A stretch of DNA of 10,112 nucleotides. It comes from Lysobacterales bacterium (GTDB lineage Bacteria > Pseudomonadota > Gammaproteobacteria > Xanthomonadales > Rhodanobacteraceae). The translations under genes and the position numbers were made by a program. The DNA lies in contig JAAFHE010000078.1 of NCBI GenBank assembly GCA_013298265.1, forward strand, positions 1 through 10,112, in the 5' to 3' direction. The notes beneath the pieces are model-generated. The model had not been told where the DNA came from. It searched no databases and saw only the letters and a list, made by a program, of their open reading frames with translations. Of this stretch, positions 1-6,810 are shown in pieces. Position 1 is the first letter of the stretch. Each line of letters starts with the position of its first letter.

Positions 1-603
1 GCCTGCTACATGATCCAGGGCGAAGGCTCGTCCAATTTCCCCCTGCCCAAGGCCATGCTGTGGAACGAGCCGGCGCTGATGCATCAGCTGCTTGACACGG
101 TCGCGCGCTCGGTCGCCGTCTATCTTGCTGCGCAGGCCGCTGCCGGCGCGCAGGCACTGATGGTGTTCGATACCTGGGGCGGCATGCTTGCGCCGGCGCA
201 ATACCAGGAGTTCTCGCTGCGCTACCTCACCCAGATCACCGCCGCGCTGAAGACCGACCCGGCCACACGCGACATTCCGCTGATCCTGTTCTCAAAGGGC
301 GCGAACGGACACCTTCCGGCACTGGCCGCGACGGGCTGCGACGGCCTCGGCGTGGACTGGACCATCGACCTGTCCAGCGCGCGCGCGCTGGTCGGCGACC
401 GCATCGCGCTGCAGGGCAATCTGGATCCGGCGGCGCTACACGCCTCGCCCGAGGCGATACGGCGCGAAGTCGGCCGCGTGCTGGCGAGCCACGGGCCGGG
501 AGCGGGCCATATCTTCAACCTCGGCCACGGCATCACGCCCGATGTGAAACCGGACCATGTCGGTGCGCTCGTCGCCGCGGTGCACGAGTTGTCGCAGCGC
601 TGA
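1..603 (+). CDS. hemE: Uroporphyrinogen decarboxylase, C-terminal part (5' end outside window)
   Basis: HemE removes the four acetate carboxyl groups of uroporphyrinogen III to give coproporphyrinogen III in cytosolic heme synthesis. The frame is open from base 1, so the ATG at base 10 is internal and not the start. About 200 codons are present; the family is usually near 350, so roughly the first 150 residues are missing. Visible family signatures are ACYMIQGEGSSNF at the left edge, which contains the tyrosine matching the active-site Tyr of human UROD (Tyr164); VFDTWGG in the middle; and GHIFNLGHGITPDV near the end, whose histidine matches human His339. The C-terminus is a normal length and ends in VHELSQR. 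The gene converges on the minus-strand gene ending at 673, with 69 bp between the stops. The identification is secure; no sign of damage is seen in the visible part. Confidence 0.96.
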   Translation, partial: ACYMIQGEGSSNFPLPKAMLWNEPALMHQLLDTVARSVAVYLAAQAAAGAQALMVFDTWGGMLAPAQYQEFSLRYLTQITAALKTDPATRDIPLILFSKGANGHLPALAATGCDGLGVDWTIDLSSARALVGDRIALQGNLDPAALHASPEAIRREVGRVLASHGPGAGHIFNLGHGITPDVKPDHVGALVAAVHELSQR

Positions 604-620
604 GGTTCTGCGCACACGCA

Positions 621-643
621 ACGGTCCGCGTTGAACGGATCGT
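621..643 (+). terminator. Candidate hairpin terminator after hemE
   Basis: An 8-bp stem, ACGGTCCG and CGGATCGT with one G-U pair, closes a 7-base loop 17 bases past the hemE stop. It is followed by CGCGTTTT, a short T-rich stretch after a 4-base spacer. Position and structure suit an intrinsic terminator, but the T tract is short and offset, so this is a moderate call from sequence only. Confidence 0.4.
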
Positions 644-654
644 CGCGTTTTCAG

Positions 655-670
655 CGCCGTCGCCACGGCG
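655..670 (-). terminator. Short hairpin at the 3' end of the minus-strand gene
   Basis: CGCCGT and ACGGCG form a 6-bp stem with a 4-base loop, just beyond the stop codon of the minus-strand gene at 673. On the minus strand it is followed by CTGAAAA rather than a T run, so it does not look like a classical intrinsic terminator. It could still act as a 3'-end stabiliser or be chance in GC-rich DNA. Confidence 0.22.
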
Positions 671-672
671 GG

Positions 673-1128
673 CTACGGCGCCACCGGCTCCCACAGCACG
701 TTGATGATGCGCCACTCCCGGTCGTCGCCGCGCACCAGGTGCAGGTAGTCGACCCAGCCGTCCATGCGCAGCTTCACCGTGGCAACGTTGCCGAAGCCGT
801 CGAGGATTTCCACCTCCGCACGCCGGGGCGCCTTGGCGTAGCGCTGCGCGTTTTCCGGCACGTTGCCGGCGAGCAGCGCAGCCTTGTCCAGTTCGCTCAG
901 GCGCCGCTCGCGGCTGCCCTTGTCGCGCAGGTAGGCGCGCTTGGCAAACCTGTCGTGCAGCGCGCGCGCCATGCGCTCGCGATCGCCGCTGTACCAGCCC
1001 TCGGCATAGTCGGTCGCGGCAACCTGGATCGCGGCCTGATCGGATTCGCCAAGCTCGATCTCGCCGGCGGACAGCGCCGGCACAGCGCACAGCAGAAGGA
1101 CGGCAGCGACGCATCGTCTGATGATCAT
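673..1128 (-). CDS. Secreted NTF2-like protein, putative lumazine-binding family
   Basis: A 151-residue exported protein. Residues 1-21 form a signal peptide: the basic start MIIRR, a hydrophobic core AAVLLLCAVPA, and a likely cut after ALSA. The mature part resembles the cystatin/NTF2-fold family named 'putative lumazine-binding' (PF12893 type). It has an early helix AAIQVAATDYAEGWYSGD (32-49), a RALHDRFAKR stretch (55-64), the VEILDGFGNVATVKL strand pair, and a final WRIINVLWEP strand (139-148). The family name does not prove ligand binding, and the function is unknown. I chose the ATG at 1128 because AGGA lies 8 bases upstream and the signal peptide starts there; the longer open frame up to 1269 adds Arg-rich sequence typical of non-coding read-through. 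The gene follows the hybrid kinase on the same strand after 137 bp, so co-transcription is possible but not shown. Confidence 0.82.
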   Translation of the reverse strand: MIIRRCVAAVLLLCAVPALSAGEIELGESDQAAIQVAATDYAEGWYSGDRERMARALHDRFAKRAYLRDKGSRERRLSELDKAALLAGNVPENAQRYAKAPRRAEVEILDGFGNVATVKLRMDGWVDYLHLVRGDDREWRIINVLWEPVAP

Positions 1129-1265
1129 GGGTTTCCTGGCCGGGACGTGGTGACAACCGCGCGAGCGTAGCAACGACGCGCGCGTTGCAAGAACGGCGAT
1201 GCGCGACATCACCGCGACGCTGCGCCCGGACGTTGCCGCGGCGCGCCGTAGCGAAGCGGTGACGC

Positions 1266-4200
1266 TCACGTTGCCGGCGCGCCGGCGCTCGCGTCGCCAA
1301 ACTCCTTGGCAAGCGTCGCGCGCGTGACCGGCTTGCGCAGGAATGCGTCCATACCCGCGTCTCGCGCCTCGCGTTCGGCCTCGCCGTCGCTGCGCGCGGT
1401 CAACGCGATCAGGCGCAGCGACGGCAGCGTGCCGTCCACTTCCTGCGCGCGCAACAGGCGCGCGAGCTGCGGGCCGCTGACGTCGGGCAGATCCAGATCG
1501 AGCAGCACGCGCTGCGGCCGCCGCGTGGCGATTTCGGCCAGCGCAGCCAGCGCCTGCGAGGCATGCCGTACGGTGTGGCCGAGGGACTGCAGCAGTTCGC
1601 CGACCACGCGCGCGATGTTGGCCTCGTCCTCGACGAGCAGGATGTCGAGCGGTGTCGCGGCAAGCGCCACCACCGGATCGACCACGACGGGCTGCGCCGC
1701 CGGCAGATGCAGTCGCAGCGTGAACACACTACCGCGGCCCGGCGCGCTTTCCACGCTGATCTCGCCGCCCATGAGCTGGGCCAGTTCCTGCGAGATCGCC
1801 AGGCCCAGACCGCTGCCGCCGGCGCGGCGACCGGTCTCGTCCTGGCTGTAGCTCTGGAACAGGCGCGCTTGCATGGCCGCGTCGATACCGGGACCGGTGT
1901 CGCGGACGCGGAAGCACTGGTCGCCTGCGTCAGCCGCGGCAAGCTCCAGCGTCACGCCGCCGACGCTTGTGAACTTTACGGCATTGTTGACAAGGTTCAG
2001 AAGAATCTGACGCAGGCGCTGCGCGTCGCCGCACACGGTTGCCGGCGGCCGCACCGGCAGGCGCACGAGAAATCCTATGCCCTTCTGCGCGGCCAGCGCG
2101 TGGCCGACGTCGGCCACGTCGCGCAGCACGGACTGCGGGTCGAAGACGTCCTGCTCCAGCTGCAGGCGGCCGGCTTCCACGCGGGCGAGATCGAGCGCGT
2201 CGTTGACGAGGTGCAGCATGTGTTCGCCGGACGTGCGGATTCCGCTCACGTAGCTGAGCTGGCGCGGCTCCAGCGGTGTGCGTTCGAGCAGTTCCGCCAT
2301 GCCGAGCAAGCCCGTCATGGGCGTGCGGATCTCATGGCCCATATGGGTGAGGAACTGCGACTTGGCCAGGCTGGCCTGCTCCGCGAGTTCACGCCGCTGC
2401 GAGGCCAGCGCCAGCGCATGCGCACGCGCAATGCGACCGCGCCAGATGCGCGCCGCGAATGCGACCAACGCGGCCAGCAGCAGCAGGTAGGATGCGTAGG
2501 CCCAGGGCCGCGCCCACGGCGGTGCCTGCACGCTGACGCGCAGCGGCGTCATCAGCTCGACGATATCGTCCAAGCCGGTGTGTGCACGCACATGCAGCTG
2601 ATAGTCGCCGGGGCGCAGCTGGGCGAGTTCGCGCTGGCCGATGTCACTGCCGGGACTCCAGCCGGTATCCAGCCCCTGCAGCAGGAAGTCGTAGCGGTTG
2701 CCCGCGACGAACGACAGGGCACGCGCGTCGACGCGCAGGTCACGGTCGTTCCAGGCCAGCAACGCGGGCTGCGCCGGATCGAACACGTGCTCCTGTGCGC
2801 CGCGGCGCACGCGCACGCCGGTCAGCAGCAGTGGCGCCGGCGGCAGGCGCAGGTCGGTGGCCTGGGTATCGAAGGCGACGAGGCCGCCGGTCGTCGCCGC
2901 GAGCGCGATGCCATCGCCGCGCAAGGCCAGGCTGCGGTCGATGAACTCCGAATCGATGAGGCTTACCGCTGTGCCGTAGCGGCGAATCGAGGCGGTGCGC
3001 GTATCAACGCGATACAGACCACGCGGCGTGCTGACCCAGAGGCGCTGCGCCGCATCCAACTCCATCGCACTGGCATCGAGCGCGGGCCAGCCAGCGGCGG
3101 TGTCGACCTGCCGGACCCGCTCGAAACGCGGGCCGTTCGCGACATAGTGCTCGAGCGCGCCGAAACGGTGCAGCCAGACGCTGCCGTCGGGTGCGAAGGC
3201 GAATGCATGGATACGGGTATCCGGCAATCCTTCGATCGCATCGAAGCGCTGGCCGTCGGGTGCGAGCCGGTCGATGCCGTGCACATGCGCTGCCCACAGC
3301 GCGCCGTCCGGCGCGATGCGCATCTGCTCCACATCCGCGTCACGCAGGCCGCCGGTCTGCGGCAGGAACCGTGTGACCTGCAATGTGTCCGCGTCGATGC
3401 GCGCGATGCCCGCCCCACGCGCGCTGACCCAGATGTAGCGCTCCTGCGCCAGCATCAGGTCGACGGGCCCGGCCGGCAGCGTGTCGTCGCGCACGGCATC
3501 GGCGGCGATCTCCTGCGCGGTGCCAGCGGCCAGGTCGGCCACCCGCACGCCGCGATGCTGTCCCAACCAGAGCCGGCCGCGCTCGTCTTCGAGCACGGAG
3601 CGCCGGCGCAACTCGGTTCCGCCGATGCGCTCGCCCCAGCGCTCCACCGCGCCGCGGCGCAGGTCGATGCGGTCGACGCCGCCGGCCATGTTCACCGACC
3701 ACGCCGTGCCGTCACGACCATGGCTGATGCCCTGGATGCGTCCGGGCGACAGACTGTGGGTGTCGCCGGGCTGCTCGCGCCATTGTGAGAACAGACGCCA
3801 GGTCGGCGGCAGATACGCCACGCCACCGTCGATCGCCGCAAACCAGACGCCGCCCTCGCGATCGGTCAGCAGATCGAAGATAGCTTCGCCCGGCAGGCCG
3901 CCAGGCACCCGCGGCTGGGCGCGGTAGACCGTTTCGAAATGATCGGCGTCGTGACGCACGGCACCCTGACGCGTGGCGAGCCACAGCTCGCCCTGCGCGT
4001 CGCGCACACTCGCATACAGCATGCGCGGGGCGGCATTCGGATCCAGCCGTTCGACGCGCCCGGCCGCGTCGATGCGGTACAGGCCGGCCGACGTCGTCGC
4101 GAGCACGCCGTCGCCATCGTTGCACAGCGCCAGCACCTGCGGCGGTTCGTCGCCCGTGCGCAGGCTCACGGCGTCGACTTTCCCGTCCGGCGCGCGGCGC

Positions 4201-4868
4201 GCGAGTCCCTTGTGGGTGCCGATCCAGAGGCTGCCGTCGGCCGCGCCGTGGAGGCTTAGCACGATGTCCGAGGGCAGGCCCGACCCGTCGGCGACGCGGT
4301 GATGGTCAAATCCCGTTCCGTCGGCGCGCAGACGGTCCAGGCCGCCGGAATAGGTGCCGACCCAGATCGCCCCGGCGGCATCCTGGCTCACCGCCCAGAC
4401 ATCATCCGCCGCCAGGCTGTTCGCATCGTCCGGATCGTGGCGATAGCGGCGGAAGCGCTGGCGGCTTTCGTCGAGCAGGTTCAGTCCGCTGCCTTCGCCA
4501 CCGGCCCAGACGCGATTGGCACGATCAACGTATAGCGCCGATACCTCGTTGCCGGCGATCGACGTGTCATCGCCGGGAATCGCGCGCCAGACACGGAAAT
4601 CCACGCCGTCGTAGCGCGCCAGTCCGTCGTGGGTGCCGATCCAGACGAAGCCGTCGCGATCCTCGGCCAGTTTGTAGACGATGGACGAGGGCAGGCCGTC
4701 GTCGACACCGAAGTGGCGGAACATCGGCGTCGCCGCCGTAGGTGCCGCCTGGGCCTCAGCACAGAAAAGCAACGACAGCGCCGCCTGGGCGCCCGCGCAG
4801 AACAACAACGCCAGGGCGGCCTGTGCGCCCTTGCGGAACAGCAGCGGCGGCAGCCAGCGCAATCCCAT
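1266..4868 (-). CDS. Hybrid sensor histidine kinase with two-component regulator propeller
   Basis: A 1200-residue membrane sensor. The order is: signal peptide (about 1-42); a periplasmic propeller region (about 49-680) with 12 W-(I/V/L/F/A/S)-x blade motifs, at Trp 76, 121, 169, 215, 296, 342, 390, 434, 480, 525, 565 and 611, plus two degenerate blades, which suits two seven-bladed propellers; a Y_Y_Y-type beta domain (about 720-780, with LDTGW and LRPGDYQLHVRA); and one membrane helix (about 790-809). The HisKA domain has FLTHMGHEIRTPM with phospho-His845. The ATPase has the N box NLVNN, RDTGPGID and GGSGLGLAISQ. The C-terminal receiver has the acidic pair at Glu1080-Asp1081, phospho-Asp1124 in LLDLDLPD, and Lys1179. 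All catalytic residues are present. There is no HPt or DNA-binding domain and no response regulator nearby, so it must signal to a distant partner. The start at 4868 is supported by AGGGGGT four bases upstream; the open frame extends to 5042, but that part looks non-coding. The ligand is unknown. Confidence 0.93.
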   Translation of the reverse strand: MGLRWLPPLLFRKGAQAALALLFCAGAQAALSLLFCAEAQAAPTAATPMFRHFGVDDGLPSSIVYKLAEDRDGFVWIGTHDGLARYDGVDFRVWRAIPGDDTSIAGNEVSALYVDRANRVWAGGEGSGLNLLDESRQRFRRYRHDPDDANSLAADDVWAVSQDAAGAIWVGTYSGGLDRLRADGTGFDHHRVADGSGLPSDIVLSLHGAADGSLWIGTHKGLARRAPDGKVDAVSLRTGDEPPQVLALCNDGDGVLATTSAGLYRIDAAGRVERLDPNAAPRMLYASVRDAQGELWLATRQGAVRHDADHFETVYRAQPRVPGGLPGEAIFDLLTDREGGVWFAAIDGGVAYLPPTWRLFSQWREQPGDTHSLSPGRIQGISHGRDGTAWSVNMAGGVDRIDLRRGAVERWGERIGGTELRRRSVLEDERGRLWLGQHRGVRVADLAAGTAQEIAADAVRDDTLPAGPVDLMLAQERYIWVSARGAGIARIDADTLQVTRFLPQTGGLRDADVEQMRIAPDGALWAAHVHGIDRLAPDGQRFDAIEGLPDTRIHAFAFAPDGSVWLHRFGALEHYVANGPRFERVRQVDTAAGWPALDASAMELDAAQRLWVSTPRGLYRVDTRTASIRRYGTAVSLIDSEFIDRSLALRGDGIALAATTGGLVAFDTQATDLRLPPAPLLLTGVRVRRGAQEHVFDPAQPALLAWNDRDLRVDARALSFVAGNRYDFLLQGLDTGWSPGSDIGQRELAQLRPGDYQLHVRAHTGLDDIVELMTPLRVSVQAPPWARPWAYASYLLLLAALVAFAARIWRGRIARAHALALASQRRELAEQASLAKSQFLTHMGHEIRTPMTGLLGMAELLERTPLEPRQLSYVSGIRTSGEHMLHLVNDALDLARVEAGRLQLEQDVFDPQSVLRDVADVGHALAAQKGIGFLVRLPVRPPATVCGDAQRLRQILLNLVNNAVKFTSVGGVTLELAAADAGDQCFRVRDTGPGIDAAMQARLFQSYSQDETGRRAGGSGLGLAISQELAQLMGGEISVESAPGRGSVFTLRLHLPAAQPVVVDPVVALAATPLDILLVEDEANIARVVGELLQSLGHTVRHASQALAALAEIATRRPQRVLLDLDLPDVSGPQLARLLRAQEVDGTLPSLRLIALTARSDGEAEREARDAGMDAFLRKPVTRATLAKEFGDASAGAPAT
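4744..4851. repeat. Three tandem 36-bp repeats in the kinase signal peptide
   Basis: Three direct copies of a 36-bp unit begin at 4744, 4780 and 4816. By eye, copies 1 and 2 match at 28 of 36 bases and copies 2 and 3 at 26 of 36. The unit is exactly 12 codons, so the frame is kept. On the coding (minus) strand the units read LLFRKGAQAALA, LLFCAGAQAALS and LLFCAEAQAAPT. Each carries a hydrophobic stretch and an AQA that could serve as a signal-peptidase site. The copies have diverged, so the expansion is not brand new. Confidence 0.85.
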
Positions 4869-5133
4869 GCTTACCCCCTGCGCAGGCCCGCGCGCGCCAT
4901 CCCTGGGCACGCGGAACGGGTCTCGGAAACGGTCGCGCGATTCACCACGTCGCCCGGCCGGCGGCGGACTTCCCTTGCAGTGCGTCGAGCCGCGATCATG
5001 CCAGAAGTGCGGTCGCGCCGGCGCAAAGTGCACAAGTCTCATCGTCCGCGTGCCATCGCGAGGCCCGGCCTGCTGCGCGCCGCGCGCTCCGGCATCTGCT
5101 GATTTCGAGGAATCCGTCGACTACCATCGGCGC
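4869..5133. other. Divergent intergenic region between kinase and GTPase
   Basis: This 265-bp gap lies between two genes transcribed outward, so it must contain a promoter for each unless they depend on transcription entering from outside. Frames on both strands can be read through it (the kinase frame to 5042, the GTPase frame back past 4681), but their Arg/Pro/Gly-rich translation and the lack of ribosome sites argue against coding. The only ribosome site found is AGGGGGT for the kinase (4873-4879). No strong sigma-70 pair is obvious on the minus strand. Confidence 0.6.
5099..5127 (+). promoter_or_regulatory. Weak candidate promoter placing transcription start at the GTPase ATG
   Basis: CTGATT (5099-5104) and TACCAT (5122-5127) are 17 bases apart and match the sigma-70 hexamers at 3 of 6 and 4 of 6 positions. 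If real, transcription would begin about 7 bases after the -10 box, at the A of the ATG at 5134, giving a leaderless message. No Shine-Dalgarno sequence precedes this ATG, which fits. The match is weak and could be chance. Confidence 0.25.
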
Positions 5134-6612
5134 ATGAATGCTCCGGATACGCGTCACCTGCGCCTGCTGCTGGCGCTGGCGGTAGGACTCGCCGCACTGG
5201 CACTGCTCTGGCTGCTGCTCGGCGCGACGCGCAGCGCGCTCGAGCTCTGGCGCGAGCTGGCCGGACTGCCGCTGCTGCTGCGCCTCGGGCTGGTGGCGCT
5301 GCTGGCCGGCTTCGCGGCCGCCAGCGCCTGGCTGGTCTGGCGCCTGGCGCATCCGCGCGCGCGCGCGCCGCGTTCCGTTCCCGTGCCCGATCGCGGCAAT
5401 GTCGAGAAACGCATCCAGCAGCTACAGTCGCGCCAGGCGGAGACCGCACGCTTCGAGGCCGAGCTGCACGAACTCGACCGCCGCGCAACCAGCGGACAGC
5501 GCTACGTCGCGGTGTTCGGCGAAATCAGCGCGGGCAAGTCCAGCCTGATCCGGGCACTCGCGCCACAGGCCCAGGTCGATGTCGACGTGCTCGGCGGCAC
5601 TACTACGCTGGTCAGCCATCATCGCGGCGAACTCGACGGCCAGGAACTGGTACTGGCCGATGTGCCGGGCATGCAGGAAATCGGCGCACGCGAGCGCGAG
5701 GCGCTGGCCCGCGACGAAGCCTTGCGTGCGCATGCGGTGATCTACGTCACCGCCGGCGATCTCACCCGCGCGCAGGACCAGGAGCTGCGCTGGCTGCGCG
5801 GCTACGGCAAGCCGCTGCTGCTGGCGCTGAACAAGATCGACCAGCTCGGCGGCCTGCAGCGCGATGAATTGCTGACCGCGCTGCGCGAACGCTACGCCGG
5901 CGTGACCGGCCGCATCGTCGCGGTGCAGGCCGGCGGCCGCGAGCAGTTCGTGCGCCGCCTGTCCGACGGCCGCGAGGAACAGGTCGCGCGCGATGCACTA
6001 CCGCAGCTCGATGCGCTGCGCGGCGCATTGCAGGAAAGCCTCGGAGCCGGCATAGACGCGCTCGAGCAGGCGCGTGCCGGCGCCGTGCTCAGCCGCGTCG
6101 GCGAACAACTGGGCACGGCCGAACGCGACATGATGGAGCACGAGTCGCGCGCCATCGTCGACCGGCACACGCGCCGCGCCATCGTCGGCGCGATGGCGGC
6201 CGTCGCACCGGGCACGGACCTGCTGATCCAGGGCGCTCTCGCGACCTCGCTGGTGCGCGACCTGGCCGCGCTGCATCAGATCCCGGTCAAGCAGATCGAT
6301 CTCGACGCCTTCCTGCGTCAGGCCGCGATGACCCTGCGTACAACGAGTTCAGTCGTGCTCGCGATCGCCGGCAACGCGGCCAAGGCCTTTCCCGGACTCG
6401 GCACTCTCGGCGGCGGCGTACTGCACGCCATCGCCTACGGCCTGATCTTCGACAGCCTGGGCCAGGCGATCAGCAAGACCCTGCTGGACCAGCACCGCTT
6501 CGACCAGGAACAGGCGCAGCACACCTTGCAGCGGCTGCTGGGCGAACAGGCGCGCGGCCGGCTTGCCCATGTGGCACAGCTGGCCCTCAAGACGCTGGGG
6601 CGCGACTCCTGA
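5134..6612 (+). CDS. Membrane-anchored GTPase with DUF697-type C-terminal region
   Basis: A 492-residue P-loop GTPase of the Era/dynamin-like (HSR1-related) class. It begins with two hydrophobic helices (about 9-30 and 46-68) that should anchor it in the inner membrane, then a charged helical stretch (about 86-118). The G domain carries G1 GEISAGKS (129-136), a G2 threonine in GGTTT (154-158), G3 DVPG (176-179) and G4 NKID (233-236). The C-terminal part (about 320-450) is hydrophobic and Gly/Ala-rich, with APGTDLLIQGALATSLVRDL, as in DUF697 proteins such as E. coli YcjF and its relatives. GTP hydrolysis is expected from the motifs; the cell role of the family is poorly known, and membrane remodelling is an inference. 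The ATG at 5134 is where the hydrophobic N-terminus begins, although no Shine-Dalgarno sequence is present. An upstream in-frame extension to 4681 runs antisense to the kinase and is rejected. It resembles the GTPase at 8660. Confidence 0.88.
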   Translation: MNAPDTRHLRLLLALAVGLAALALLWLLLGATRSALELWRELAGLPLLLRLGLVALLAGFAAASAWLVWRLAHPRARAPRSVPVPDRGNVEKRIQQLQSRQAETARFEAELHELDRRATSGQRYVAVFGEISAGKSSLIRALAPQAQVDVDVLGGTTTLVSHHRGELDGQELVLADVPGMQEIGAREREALARDEALRAHAVIYVTAGDLTRAQDQELRWLRGYGKPLLLALNKIDQLGGLQRDELLTALRERYAGVTGRIVAVQAGGREQFVRRLSDGREEQVARDALPQLDALRGALQESLGAGIDALEQARAGAVLSRVGEQLGTAERDMMEHESRAIVDRHTRRAIVGAMAAVAPGTDLLIQGALATSLVRDLAALHQIPVKQIDLDAFLRQAAMTLRTTSSVVLAIAGNAAKAFPGLGTLGGGVLHAIAYGLIFDSLGQAISKTLLDQHRFDQEQAQHTLQRLLGEQARGRLAHVAQLALKTLGRDS

Positions 6613-6672
6613 TGGGAATCCCGAAAAACCGCCGAACGGCGCTTGTTCGAGTCGGCGAGTCCGGCGCGTGAT

Positions 6673-6716
6673 CGCGCCGCGGGAACCTCGACGTTTTCGA
6701 GGTTCCCGATGGCGCG
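6673..6716. terminator. Long hairpin after the GTPase gene
   Basis: A perfect 11-bp inverted repeat, GGGAACCTCGA (6681-6691) and TCGAGGTTCCC (6697-6707), encloses the 5-base loop CGTTT. The pair C6680-G6708 extends it, and after a small internal loop CGCGCC (6673-6678) pairs with GGCGCG (6711-6716). It lies 60 bp past the GTPase stop and before the YceI operon. There is no T tract on either strand, so it may be a factor-assisted terminator, an mRNA-protecting hairpin or a dispersed palindromic element. Confidence 0.6.
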
Positions 6717-6731
6717 CGGAATTCCCGGCGT

Positions 6732-6753
6732 TTGTGACTTCGTCCGATCACAA
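6732..6753. promoter_or_regulatory. 22-bp inverted repeat upstream of the YceI operon, possible operator
   Basis: TTGTGA (6732-6737) and TCACAA (6748-6753) form a perfect 6-bp inverted repeat with a 10-base spacer, 57 bp before the ATG at 6811. The surrounding bases are AT-richer than the rest of the window, as expected near a promoter; AAGAAT (6761-6766) is a possible weak -10 box. The arms resemble CRP-family half sites (TGTGA/TCACA), but the spacer is four bases longer than the usual six, so the regulator cannot be named. Confidence 0.4.
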
Positions 6754-6810
6754 TCAATTCAAGAATCCCTGCTTCTGCGCGCCGCGCCAATCTGCCAAGC
6801 TAGGCTCCTT

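Noticed and set aside
1170..1188. GCAACG/CGTTGC inverted repeat upstream of the NTF2-like gene
   Set aside because: The arms are 6 bp with a 7-base loop of CG repeats, and no promoter element is convincingly placed around it; chance is likely in this composition.
1563..3788. Plus-strand open frame of 741 codons opposite the kinase gene
   Set aside because: It lies entirely antisense to the well-supported kinase. Its translation is rich in Arg, Ala, Gln and His with no recognisable domain, and long antisense frames are expected from high-GC codon bias.
4988..5003. Sigma-54-like element on the minus strand (TGGCATG, four bases, CGGCT)
   Set aside because: GG and GC have the correct spacing and lie upstream of the kinase, but the TT of the -12 box is missing and GG-N10-GC is common by chance in GC-rich DNA.
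4869..5042. N-terminal extension of the kinase by 58 codons
   Set aside because: The extra residues are Arg/Pro/Gly-rich and would bury the signal peptide. The ATG at 4868 has a good ribosome site right before it.
4681..5133. N-terminal extension of the first GTPase by 151 codons
   Set aside because: It runs antisense to the kinase signal peptide and through the intergenic region, has no ribosome site, and the natural hydrophobic N-terminus begins at 5134.
5354..5366. CG dinucleotide run inside the first GTPase, possible phase-variable tract
   Set aside because: It is only about six units long and encodes a normal Arg-Ala linker; short CG runs are common at this base composition.
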